A DNA stretch of 42,751 nucleotides. Source: Patescibacteria group bacterium. GTDB taxonomy: Bacteria; Patescibacteriota; Patescibacteriia; Buchananbacterales; GWA2-38-13. Location: assembly GCA_028712155.1 (NCBI GenBank), contig JAQTQO010000009.1, positions 1-42,751 of the forward strand, read 5' to 3'. Position numbers and translations under genes: made by a program. The notes below the pieces were generated by a model. That model saw only the letters and a list, made by a program, of their open reading frames with translations. It was not told the origin of the DNA and made no database searches. Numbering within the stretch: the first letter of the stretch is position 1; every line of letters starts with the position of its first letter. Positions 24,964 through 32,978 of the stretch are shown piece by piece.

Positions 24964-25920
24964 ATGGCGAAGATTTTGGTTACCGGCGGGGCGGGGTTTA
25001 TCGGTTCGGCAGTCAGCCGGGCGCTTTTGCAGCGCGGCGACGCAGTGGTCATCGTGGATAATTTCAATGATTACTACGACCCGGCACTCAAAGAAGCGCG
25101 CGTGCAGCACTTACTGAACGAGTTCAAACCGGAAATTATCCGGGCGGACATCGCCGACCAAAAAACTCTCGCGCAAGTTTTCAAACAGCACCGGTTCGAC
25201 AGGATTTGCCACCTGGCCGCGCAAGCGGGCGTGCGCTATTCATTGGAAAACCCCCATGTTTATTCGCAGACCAACGTGGTGGGCACCCTCAACCTTTTAG
25301 AACTCGCGCGCAATCACGGCAATCCGCCGTTCGTTTTTGCCTCGTCATCTTCCGTCTATGGCGGTAACGTTAAACTGCCGTTTTCCGAAGCTGACCCGGT
25401 GGATCAGCCGCTGTCGCTGTATGGGGCAACGAAGCGGTCCTGTGAGCTGATGGCGTACACGTATCATCACTTGTTCAATTTGCCCTGCACGGGCCTGCGG
25501 TTTTTCACCGTCTACGGGCCGTGGGGCCGGCCGGACATGGCGTATTTCAGTTTCACCCGCGATATTCTGGCGGGTAAAACCATCAAGCTGTTCAACCGCG
25601 GCAAAATGGCGCGCGACTTCACTTACATTGACGATATCGTCCGGGGGGTAGTGGCGGCGATTGACCATCCGTTCCCGTACGAACTGATTAACCTCGGCAA
25701 CCACCGCCCGGTGCCGCTGCAGGATTTCATGCAGACGCTGGAGAGCGCGCTGGGGGTGAAGGCAAAAATTGAACTGGCGCCGATGCACCCGAGCGATTTT
25801 GTGCAGAATTTTGCGGATGTGGCAAAAGCCAAGCGGTGTTTGGGTTGGCAGCCGACGACGCTGCTGGCGGAGGGGATTGAAAAATTTGTGGTGTGGTACC
25901 GGGAGTTCTATCGGGTGTAA
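24964..25920 (+). CDS. NAD-dependent sugar epimerase, UDP-glucuronate 4-epimerase-like
   Basis: 318 aa, extended SDR. The NAD-binding GGAGFIG lies at residues 8-14, the catalytic Tyr153 and Lys157 in LYGATK, and a Ser-rich strand (FASSSSVYG) supplies the Ser. VDNFNDYYDPALKEAR and HLAAQAGVRYSLENP are characteristic of UDP-glucuronate 4-epimerases (CapI/LpsL type), which make UDP-galacturonate. A related UDP-sugar or dTDP-sugar dehydratase cannot be excluded. It would feed glycan synthesis, consistent with the GT-C array downstream. No clear Shine-Dalgarno sequence precedes the ATG. Confidence 0.88.
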   Translation: MAKILVTGGAGFIGSAVSRALLQRGDAVVIVDNFNDYYDPALKEARVQHLLNEFKPEIIRADIADQKTLAQVFKQHRFDRICHLAAQAGVRYSLENPHVYSQTNVVGTLNLLELARNHGNPPFVFASSSSVYGGNVKLPFSEADPVDQPLSLYGATKRSCELMAYTYHHLFNLPCTGLRFFTVYGPWGRPDMAYFSFTRDILAGKTIKLFNRGKMARDFTYIDDIVRGVVAAIDHPFPYELINLGNHRPVPLQDFMQTLESALGVKAKIELAPMHPSDFVQNFADVAKAKRCLGWQPTTLLAEGIEKFVVWYREFYRV

Positions 25921-25947
25921 ATACTATTGGATTTTTTTAATATTTTA

Positions 25948-25977
25948 ATAGTACAATTGTATACACAATTGTACTAT
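25948..25977. repeat. Perfect 13-bp inverted repeat, 4-nt loop
   Basis: ATAGTACAATTGT and its exact complement flank ATAC, 27 nt after the epimerase stop. No T run follows in either direction, so it is not a standard terminator. An operator, an RNA hairpin or a recombination site are possible. Confidence 0.6.
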
Positions 25978-26114
25978 AGAGAATATAGAGAGGGTGGGCA
26001 GTAGCTGGTAATGCTTGCAGTTTGCGGCGGTAGAATAATTAAGTACTAACCCGCCTACAGTCCACGAATACGTACGGTGCTAGGCGAAGTCTCAATGGCG
26101 CGGTTAATGCCTGG

Positions 26115-26216
26115 GGCTCATTCGTACAATCGTCACAGTATGTTGAGTAGTTTGGTGCGGGGTTATTCCCACACCCTCCTCGCTACGGTCGTAAACTCCC
26201 TTGCTGTGGGGGTGTG
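26115..26216. repeat. 102-bp intergenic repeat, copy 1
   Basis: Identical over 102 bp to 26303-26404. It contains a stem of CACACCC against GGGTGTG around about 30 nt. In this copy the stem is extended outward imperfectly: the GGTGCGGGG side near 26154 faces ACCCCAGCACC near 26231. It looks like a dispersed, MITE-like palindromic element rather than a gene. Confidence 0.8.
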
Positions 26217-26302
26217 TGGAAGATGAAATACCCCAGCACCAAAACTCGCGAAGGCAATTCTGTTGATGAATAAAAAGTAATCTGGCGCGGTCTACCGCCT
26301 GC

Positions 26303-26404
26303 GGCTCATTCGTACAATCGTCACAGTATGTTGAGTAGTTTGGTGCGGGGTTATTCCCACACCCTCCTCGCTACGGTCGTAAACTCCCTTGCTGTGGGGG
26401 TGTG
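26303..26404. repeat. 102-bp intergenic repeat, copy 2
   Basis: Second copy, 188 bp downstream of the first. The upstream 20 nt are also similar (TGGCGCGGT start) with an indel. It lacks the outer right arm of copy 1 and ends beside the terminator at 26408. Confidence 0.8.
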
Positions 26405-26407
26405 GAA

Positions 26408-26441
26408 ATAAAAAAAGGCGCCCGGCCGTGATGGTCGGGCG
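26408..26441 (-). terminator. Terminator of the phosphoribosyltransferase transcript
   Basis: On the reverse strand a 9-bp stem (CGCCCGACC against GGCCGGGCG, one wobble) is followed by a run of T. It lies about 155 nt past the stop codon of the phosphoribosyltransferase. Confidence 0.8.
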
Positions 26442-26596
26442 TTGTGCATATTCGAATGGTTGAAGGTTCGACGCTAGGCGAGCGCGGCGTTGATCTGGTC
26501 GCGCAGGGCGATGGCCTCAGGCAGTTTCTCTCCGAAGGTTGGCATCAGCGTTGCCTTTCTGTACCAGAAGTGCGGTTGCGGGTTGCCGTGTGAATC

Positions 26597-27676
26597 TTAC
26601 GAGGCGGATGCCTGGGTCAAGAGCGTCCAGTTGCCCTTGGGCCGGATGGCTTTAGAGCCTTGACGGCAGAGCTCGCAGTCATTCGGCGCCCAGGTACGAA
26701 ACTGCGGGGCGATGAGCGACACGATTTCGCGTTCCCCCAACTTGGGCTTGCCGCTGCGGTTGGCGATGGCGGTGATGTGGCCGATCACCTCGGCCTGTGC
26801 GGTTTCGGCCGCCGCGATGGTCTCTTCGGTCGTACCGCCGGTGGTGATGACGTCGTCGACTGCCAGTATCTTCTCGCGCGGCTTGAGGTCGAAGCGGGCG
26901 AGCGTCAGCGGGCTGGCTTTCGCCATCTCCCGTTCGGTGAAGCCGGCCTTGCAGCCGAGCATTTTTCCCAGCTGGTAGGCTAGGGTGATCGCTTCTATGC
27001 CGCAGCCAATGACCCAGGCGGGGCCGATCGGCATCTGGAGATCGCGGAGAAGGTCCGCACAAACCCGCTCGAGAACGTTGGGGTTGTCCACCTGCACAAT
27101 GCTTGAACCCCACCACATCGCGTTGTAGGTCTTTTCATCCCAGAATCGAAGCGATCCTGCCGCCGAGGCCAGCTGGAATTCGTCGACGGCAGTTACGTTA
27201 CCGCGGTGACAGATCACCCCGATGATGGGCTGAAGTTCCGCACCGGCAGCGCGAACGGCGGCAATCGTTTCCCGCAGCTGCAGCAGCCGGTCTTCGGTGG
27301 TGCGGTCGGTGACGACCAGGACGCGATCGCCGGTCTTGATCTCGAAGCGTTTGAGCTTGCACGGCCCTTCACCGGGACGTTCGGTAAAGCCGTACTTGCA
27401 CCGCAGGGCGGTGGCCAGTTCGTATGCGAACGGGATGCTGCCGTAGGCCGTGCCGACGATGCGGTCGGGCGCTTCACGCAAGGCGATCGTCTCGTGCATC
27501 TCTGCACACATGGGTGAAAGCAGTTCCGGCCGGCAGACTACCACGCTGGCGTTCGCGTAGCCGTCCGAGTGCTTGCCCGAGGTGAGTTCGGCATGCGGCA
27601 GCCGTGGGTCGCCACGATGGCGCCAAAATCCGCCGGCGTCCTGCCACGCGCGTTCCCAAAAAACAGTATCGTGCAT
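26597..27676 (-). CDS. Fused tandem phosphoribosyltransferase (orotate PRTase-like), first half degenerate
   Basis: 359 aa from ATG 27676, chosen because GGAGG sits 7 nt upstream; a frame extension to 27694 would bury that site. The N-terminal half carries the OPRT-like LTSGKHSDGY, but its PRPP loop reads VLVVTDRTTEDRL (about 27277-27319). The C-terminal half has a canonical loop, ILAVDDVITTGGTTEE (about 26826-26870). Both halves contain an L.CK.GFTER segment before the loop, showing an internal duplication. The tail (NDCELCRQGSKAI) resembles the Cys pair ending of many CPR/archaeal OPRT-like proteins. It probably transfers ribose-5-phosphate to a pyrimidine-like base using only the second site (inference). 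The first half may be regulatory or structural, since OPRTs normally work as dimers. Confidence 0.82.
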   Translation of the reverse strand: MHDTVFWERAWQDAGGFWRHRGDPRLPHAELTSGKHSDGYANASVVVCRPELLSPMCAEMHETIALREAPDRIVGTAYGSIPFAYELATALRCKYGFTERPGEGPCKLKRFEIKTGDRVLVVTDRTTEDRLLQLRETIAAVRAAGAELQPIIGVICHRGNVTAVDEFQLASAAGSLRFWDEKTYNAMWWGSSIVQVDNPNVLERVCADLLRDLQMPIGPAWVIGCGIEAITLAYQLGKMLGCKAGFTEREMAKASPLTLARFDLKPREKILAVDDVITTGGTTEETIAAAETAQAEVIGHITAIANRSGKPKLGEREIVSLIAPQFRTWAPNDCELCRQGSKAIRPKGNWTLLTQASAS

Positions 27677-27799
27677 GCATGCACCTCCAATCACGAATCG
27701 GTTATCATTTGTGAAAAGAGCCGGAAGACTTCCCTCCAGCTTCCCCCGCCATGGTAGTGGAAGCCGGGGTTACCGTCAATGTTTGTTGCCGCGCTCACC

Positions 27800-27827
27800 T
27801 TGCCCTGTGGCTTGGCCTTGGTATACT
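27800..27827 (+). promoter_or_regulatory. Promoter directly in front of the metalloprotein gene
   Basis: TTGCCC (27800-27805) and TATACT (27822-27827) are spaced by 16 nt. The start site would fall about 5 nt before the ATG at 27839, implying a very short leader. Confidence 0.5.
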
Positions 27828-27838
27828 AGGGATACCCT

Positions 27839-29425
27839 ATGTTGATACGAAGTTTTACGGCCGCGGCGTGGTTGGCCGGCGTGATCGCAGTGGCGCTGCC
27901 CGTTCCGGCGGTGGCCGCGCAGCTCATCAGATCGGAAACGCAGGCAACCGTTTACGCGGTTGACGGCCAGAATGTCCGGCATACCTATCCCAACGCCGCA
28001 ACATACCGCAGTTGGTATGGAGACGACTATTCCGGCGTAACGGTGGTGGCGCCCGATGAGCTGGCCGGATTTCCGCTGGGGAGCAATGTCACCCTGCGGC
28101 CCGGCAAGTGGCTGGTCAAAGTCCCCTCCAGCCCGACCGTGTATGCCGTTGAGCAGGGTGGAGTGCTGCGGCCGATTGCGAACGCCGAAGTGGCCGCGGG
28201 AATCTTTGGCCCGCGCTGGGCAGGCAAAGTCGTAGACATTCCGGAGGCGTTTTTTTCCGACTACACGGTGGGCGAATCGTTGGCGCATGCGTATGAATTG
28301 CCCGGCTCCATTGTGTACCAGATCAAGGGCAAGCCGGCGTGGTACTGGAAGCGCGGCAATTTGCTGCAGCCGTTTGCCAGCTGGGCGGACGTTTCCACCA
28401 ACGGGTACGGCAAGGAAGATGTGATCGTCGGCAGCCGCGATTTTCCGGTGCGCACGCGTTCCATCGTCGGCGCTTCGCCGCTGGTCAGTGATCCATTCGC
28501 CCCTTCGACGTTGAGCACCGAAGACTGCGGGGCTTCACCGTTCACCGTCGCGATAGTGCTGGTGAGCCGCGGTGCGCTCGAGGTGGGAAACATCGCCGCA
28601 CTCGATGCCGTGCGAACGCGGCTGCCCGAGACGTTTCGTTGGGCGACGCGCGAGCTGGGCGCAATTGACGCCAGTTACCCCGTCGTGGTGTTGCCCGACG
28701 ACGGTCTCCTGACGGTGCCCACCGAGCAGGGCGGACGGAAACTGACCGACGAGGCGGTCCAGACGTTTTACGATAACAATCCCGACGCGTTTGATTTTTT
28801 GATGGTGTTTACCGATTTTGCCGTGCAGCTGGACCAGCCCAACGAGATTGCCCGCCAGGTGATGGTCACCAACGCCGTGACCGGACTCGACCTGCCGCAG
28901 CAGAACGCCGCCGACCAGTTCGGCAGCCGCGGGAAGCTGAAGTCCGTGCTGCTGTTCTATAATATTCAAAACTACGATGTGACCACCGATGCGGGCCGCC
29001 AGCGCCTGGATAATTTGCTGCTGCATGAGATCGCGCATCAGTGGAGTGCGGCGGTGAAATTCCGCGTCGGCGATTATGATTCCACCGCGCTGTTGCGCGA
29101 TGACGGGCGGCATTGGAGCTACTATGCGAGTTTCATTTCTCCGCTGGGCGGTTCCGGCTGGCGCGATAACGGCGACGGCACGTTCACGTCGCTGCAGTCG
29201 CAGCAAATGAACACCTACCGCTGGCCGTACGCCGACCTGGATCTCTACCTGATGGGGCTGTTGCCATGGCAGGCGGTCACACCGTTCTCGTACGTCATTC
29301 CGGCTACCCCTGGCGTGGTGGGCAACACCATCGCGGGCCGTGCGCAGACCGTGACCATCGACCAGGTGATCGCCGCCAATGGCCAGCGCCGCTGCGAACT
29401 GGCAACAAAAGCCGGCAGACGATAG
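27839..29425 (+). CDS. Secreted HExxH zinc-metalloprotein with S-layer-like N-terminal repeats
   Basis: 528 aa. A signal peptide (residues 1-26, ending VPAVAA) is followed by about three repeats of the 'VYAV..G..R.' type (about 35-210), related to the KVYLIENG repeats of the giant protein. The C-terminal half holds a zincin motif LLLHEIAHQW (His396, Glu397, His400) and, about 90 residues later, LDLYLMGLLP, a segment that accompanies HExxH in this uncharacterised secreted family and may supply the third ligand. It ends shortly after TIDQVIAANGQRR, perhaps slightly short at the C-terminus. It is likely an extracellular peptidase, but no substrate is predictable. argS starts 14 nt downstream, so the two are probably co-transcribed. 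Confidence 0.8.
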   Translation: MLIRSFTAAAWLAGVIAVALPVPAVAAQLIRSETQATVYAVDGQNVRHTYPNAATYRSWYGDDYSGVTVVAPDELAGFPLGSNVTLRPGKWLVKVPSSPTVYAVEQGGVLRPIANAEVAAGIFGPRWAGKVVDIPEAFFSDYTVGESLAHAYELPGSIVYQIKGKPAWYWKRGNLLQPFASWADVSTNGYGKEDVIVGSRDFPVRTRSIVGASPLVSDPFAPSTLSTEDCGASPFTVAIVLVSRGALEVGNIAALDAVRTRLPETFRWATRELGAIDASYPVVVLPDDGLLTVPTEQGGRKLTDEAVQTFYDNNPDAFDFLMVFTDFAVQLDQPNEIARQVMVTNAVTGLDLPQQNAADQFGSRGKLKSVLLFYNIQNYDVTTDAGRQRLDNLLLHEIAHQWSAAVKFRVGDYDSTALLRDDGRHWSYYASFISPLGGSGWRDNGDGTFTSLQSQQMNTYRWPYADLDLYLMGLLPWQAVTPFSYVIPATPGVVGNTIAGRAQTVTIDQVIAANGQRRCELATKAGRR

Positions 29426-29439
29426 TATATATAAGGAGT

Positions 29440-31203
29440 ATGGAAGAATTGTTCACGCCGCATTTCAGCCAGGCGGAACGCGCCGCGCGCGAGCAGATTG
29501 CGCAGTTTTTTTCGCGCGCGTTCGGGGCGGCCGCCACCGCGGAGAACGTGCCGGTTGATTACCCGCCCCAGCCGGGCTTGGGGGATTTCTCCGTGCCGTG
29601 CTTTGCGCTGGCTAAAGTTTTGCAGCTATCGCCGGTTGAGGTGGCCCAGCGCGCAGCCGGGCAAGGGCTGCCCACGGGAAAGGACGCGCTGCTTTCCACA
29701 GTGCGGGCGGTCGGGCCGTACGTGAATTTCACCGTGGCCGACGGTGCATTCTGCCGGCAGGTATTTGCTCAAATCGCCAAGGAGCGGCAACGCTACGGCG
29801 AAATCGGCGGGCGCAAAAAGCAAACCGTGATGGTGGAGTATTTTTCGCCGAACACCAACAAGCCCTTAACCGTCGGACACCTGCGCAATATTTTTTTGGG
29901 CTGGAGTATGTCGCAGATGATGTCGACGCTCGGACTGCGGGTGATCGAGAGTTCGATCTATAACGACCGCGGCATTGCGCTGTGCAAGAGTATCGTCGCC
30001 TACCGGCGGTGGGGCGATCGCATGACGCCGGAATCCGCCAAAATGAAGTCCGATCATTTTGCCGGGCAGTTCTATGTCCGATTCGGCAAGGAGCTTCCCG
30101 CGCATCCCGAGTTGGAAGGGGAGGCCCAGGAGTGCCTGCGGCAGTGGGAGTCCGGTGAAAAAAATACCCGCGCGGAATGGCGCCGGCTGGTGGATTGGAC
30201 GCTGGATGGGTTCACGCAGACGCTCAAGTCCGTCGGCCTTGACCATCCGACGGTCAAATATTTTGAGAGCGATATTTACCGGCACGGCCGTGCGGTGGTC
30301 GAGGACGGACTCGCGCGGGGCGTATTTAAAAAACACGCGGAAGGGTACACGTACGCGCCGCTGGAACCCTACGGCATGCCGGATAAGATCCTGTTGCGTT
30401 CCGACGGCACGACGCTCTACATCACGCAGGATCTGTACCTGGCGCGATTGAAGGCCAAGCACAAGCCGGCGCTCTCCGTCTACGTGGTTGCGTCCGAGCA
30501 GGACCTGGCGCTCCGCCAGCTGTTCAAGATCATGGAACTCCTCGGGGAAAAATATCAGATGCATCATTTGTCCTACGGCATGATCCGGCTGCCGGAAGGG
30601 AAAATCAAATCGCGCGAGGGGCTGCCGGCGGGAACCGGGGCCGACGAACTGGTTTCAGAACTCGACCAGCTGGCACAGGCGGAGGTGCGCCAACGCCATC
30701 CGGAACTCGAGGCGGCAATCGTTGCCCAGCGCGCGCACGCCATTGCTTTGGGCGCGCTGAAGTACTACATCCTGCAGGTGAACGCCAAAACCACCATGGT
30801 GTTTGACCCGAAGAAATCGCTGGCATTCACCGGCAAGACCGGGCCATATTTACAGTACGTGCATGCGCGCTGTGCCAGCATTTTGAAGAAATCCGGCCGG
30901 GCGCCGAAGGGCGGCCTGCCGTCAAAGACCGCTGCGCTCGAACCGCTCGAACATGCATTGGTAGTTGCCCTGGCGCGTTTTCCGCACCACCTGCAGATTT
31001 CAGCCCAGGCGTTCGATCCCAGCATTTTGGCGCACGCATTGTACGATCTGGCGCAAACGTTTTCCGCCTTCTACCAGGAGGTGCCGGTGCTGCAGGCGAA
31101 AGATGCGGAGCGCACCAGTCGGCTGCGGCTGGTTTCCGCGGTCAAGACGGTGATGGCGCGCGGACTGACGCTGTTGGGCATTCCCGTGCTGGAAGAAATG
31201 TAA
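29440..31203 (+). CDS. argS: Arginyl-tRNA synthetase
   Basis: 587 aa, class I synthetase that charges tRNA-Arg in the cytoplasm. The N-terminal additional domain (about 1-110) is followed by the catalytic core with SPNTNKPLTVGHLRN (HIGH-equivalent at about 145-150), a KMSKS-equivalent KIKSR (388-392) and a DALR-type C-terminal anticodon-binding domain with YLQYVHARCASI. The ATG at 29440 follows AAGGAG by a single base, so translation might use the TTG at 29449 instead. The frame runs back to 29266 inside the metalloprotein gene, which is not the start. It is sandwiched between the metalloprotein and the first GT-C gene (5-nt gap) in one apparent operon. Confidence 0.95.
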   Translation: MEELFTPHFSQAERAAREQIAQFFSRAFGAAATAENVPVDYPPQPGLGDFSVPCFALAKVLQLSPVEVAQRAAGQGLPTGKDALLSTVRAVGPYVNFTVADGAFCRQVFAQIAKERQRYGEIGGRKKQTVMVEYFSPNTNKPLTVGHLRNIFLGWSMSQMMSTLGLRVIESSIYNDRGIALCKSIVAYRRWGDRMTPESAKMKSDHFAGQFYVRFGKELPAHPELEGEAQECLRQWESGEKNTRAEWRRLVDWTLDGFTQTLKSVGLDHPTVKYFESDIYRHGRAVVEDGLARGVFKKHAEGYTYAPLEPYGMPDKILLRSDGTTLYITQDLYLARLKAKHKPALSVYVVASEQDLALRQLFKIMELLGEKYQMHHLSYGMIRLPEGKIKSREGLPAGTGADELVSELDQLAQAEVRQRHPELEAAIVAQRAHAIALGALKYYILQVNAKTTMVFDPKKSLAFTGKTGPYLQYVHARCASILKKSGRAPKGGLPSKTAALEPLEHALVVALARFPHHLQISAQAFDPSILAHALYDLAQTFSAFYQEVPVLQAKDAERTSRLRLVSAVKTVMARGLTLLGIPVLEEM

Positions 31204-31208
31204 GTGAC

Positions 31209-32915
31209 ATGACGGAACGATTTACGTCAATGTTTCATAACAAACGAGCTCCGCTTGGCTTGCTGGCCGCCTTGGCGGTAGCTTTTTTATTGGGCTTACC
31301 GCATCTGGGCAGCGAACAGCTGTGGTTTGACGAAGTGTTGGGTCTGACCATTTACCGTCATCCGGTGAATGTGGTTGAGATGACCACGTACCTGGCGCAG
31401 AATGAGAACCATCCGCCGCTATGGTACTACCTGATGGCGGGCTGGACGTGGATTTTTAGCGACAGCCCATTGGCCATCCGATTTTTTTCGGTGTTGTGCA
31501 CCGTGCTGGCCGTGGGGCTGCTCTACGGGTTGGCCCGGCGGTGGTTTAACCGCCGAACGGCAACGATCGCGGCATTGTTGTGCGCCCTGTCGCCGATGTC
31601 GGTTGAGTTTTCCCGCGAGGCGCGGCCGTACGCGCTGCTCACCGTGCTGGCGGTAGCCAGCTGGTTTGCGTTTTCCCGCTGGCTGGATGCGTCGGGAGAC
31701 GCCTGGCGCCGGCGCGCCTGGCTTTGCGCTTTTGCCATTCTGACGCTGGCGGGATTGTACACGCACTACGCGTATATCTTCCTTTTCGGCAGCCAGCTTT
31801 TTTGCGCGGGGTTGTACCTGGGGCGCGCGGCGCCGCTGCGGGTGGAGAGCGGCCGTGTTCGGCGACGTGAATTTTTTGCGGCAGTGTTTTGCGTGCTCGT
31901 CGGTTACGCGCCCTGGCTGCCCGTCATCGCCACGAACTTATCGCGGCAGTATTTTCATCCGGATACGTTGTCCCCGCTCGCCGATACGGTCATGCCGGTC
32001 AATTTTCTGCCGCTGGATGTCCTGTTCAATTTTTTGTTCTTCCCGGCCAAGTGGCCCGTGGATGCCCTGGGTCGCGTGCTCCAGGGTTCCCTGGTTATAC
32101 TGCTGGTGATCGTCGTCGGGTTAGCGCTGGCGGATGCCTGGCGCCGGTACCGCACGCAGTCGGCTGATGTGCCGGGTTCAAAAGCCGTTGCACACCCGAC
32201 ACCGGGAAATCCCACGCTGGATCATTTTATCATTTTGTTCCTCTGGCTTTTGGTGCCGCCGCTGCTGCTGTTATTTTCGCCGATCTCCGGCCGCTACTCG
32301 TGGTACTACGCCCGCCACCTCCTCGTCACGCTCCCGGCGCTCTGCTTGATCAGCGCGCTGGGCATTGATTATTTCCTCCGTTGGCGCGTGGCCGTTCTCC
32401 CCACCACGATGGTAGCCGTAATCTGCAGCGTCGCGTTTTTTTCTTTCAGCGCTCCCCAGTATTTTTCCAATGACTCCCGTTGGGATCCGCAGCACCAGTT
32501 TGCCGACCTGACGGCGTACATCGCATCGCAGGATGGCGGCGGCCGCGAACTCATCGTCGGTTTTTGGCCCGATTACCGGATCCTGCTCGACTACTACTAC
32601 CGCGGGCGACAAACCGTCGGCAGCCTCGTGCCGCGATCCGTTTACTCCAATCAACTGGAAATCGTTTCCGGAGCGCCGCGCCAAACGGCGGTCGAAGGGT
32701 ATCTTTTGACGCACCCCAACATTCCCTATGAGCGTTACCGTTTGCCCGATGCGCTCGCACAATACGACCGCATTTGGGTGGTGAGCGTGGTGCCGACCCT
32801 GTACGATTTGGATATCGCACTCGCCCATGACGGTTTTCAGCCGACCTCCGTTGAACTGCCTGCCGGCCAGCATGGGTATCTCTTCCGGTTCGACCGTTTG
32901 AACGATCGGGGGTGA
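31209..32915 (+). CDS. GT-C membrane glycosyltransferase (GT39/PMT-like), array member 1
   Basis: 568 aa, about ten or more hydrophobic segments. Family members move a sugar from a polyprenyl-phosphate donor to a substrate on the outer face of the membrane. The first external loop holds the catalytic-type Asp41-Glu42 (LWFDEV), followed by a NHPPLWY motif, SREARPYALL and GLYTHYAY, the counterparts of ETRMY and YTHY in the other members. A C-terminal external part contains DYYYRGRQTVGSLVP. It starts 5 nt after argS, so it is transcribed with it. It is the most diverged member of the six. Confidence 0.85.
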   Translation: MTERFTSMFHNKRAPLGLLAALAVAFLLGLPHLGSEQLWFDEVLGLTIYRHPVNVVEMTTYLAQNENHPPLWYYLMAGWTWIFSDSPLAIRFFSVLCTVLAVGLLYGLARRWFNRRTATIAALLCALSPMSVEFSREARPYALLTVLAVASWFAFSRWLDASGDAWRRRAWLCAFAILTLAGLYTHYAYIFLFGSQLFCAGLYLGRAAPLRVESGRVRRREFFAAVFCVLVGYAPWLPVIATNLSRQYFHPDTLSPLADTVMPVNFLPLDVLFNFLFFPAKWPVDALGRVLQGSLVILLVIVVGLALADAWRRYRTQSADVPGSKAVAHPTPGNPTLDHFIILFLWLLVPPLLLLFSPISGRYSWYYARHLLVTLPALCLISALGIDYFLRWRVAVLPTTMVAVICSVAFFSFSAPQYFSNDSRWDPQHQFADLTAYIASQDGGGRELIVGFWPDYRILLDYYYRGRQTVGSLVPRSVYSNQLEIVSGAPRQTAVEGYLLTHPNIPYERYRLPDALAQYDRIWVVSVVPTLYDLDIALAHDGFQPTSVELPAGQHGYLFRFDRLNDRG

Positions 32916-32978
32916 GTAGCGATTACGCAACTCACGGCCCGTTCCCTTAATTCGTCATCGAATTTTTCCGTTGAGTCG

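Larger units (their letters stand above)
25921..26596. other. 676-nt intergenic region with dyad and duplicated element
   Basis: Holds a 30-nt dyad at 25948, two copies of a stem-loop element (26115 and 26303), and the reverse-strand terminator of the phosphoribosyltransferase gene. No tRNA or convincing gene is visible. A short frame continues after the phosphoribosyltransferase stop on the reverse strand (26478-26596; see findings). Confidence 0.6.

Noticed and set aside
24877-25110. N-terminal extension of the DUF3137-like gene
   Set aside because: It would overlap about 150 nt of the epimerase gene in the opposite direction. The internal ATG at 24876 gives a sensible N-terminus just before the two membrane segments.
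26096-26404. CRISPR array
   Set aside because: There are only two repeats of about 102 bp, 188 bp apart, with internal hairpins and no cas genes, so it is not a CRISPR array.
26441-26480. tRNA-like T-loop sequence GGTTCGA
   Set aside because: No acceptor, D or anticodon arms can be built around it.
29266-29439. N-terminal extension of argS inside the metalloprotein gene
   Set aside because: The added residues are the out-of-frame translation of the metalloprotein, and argS family similarity begins at MEELFTPHF.
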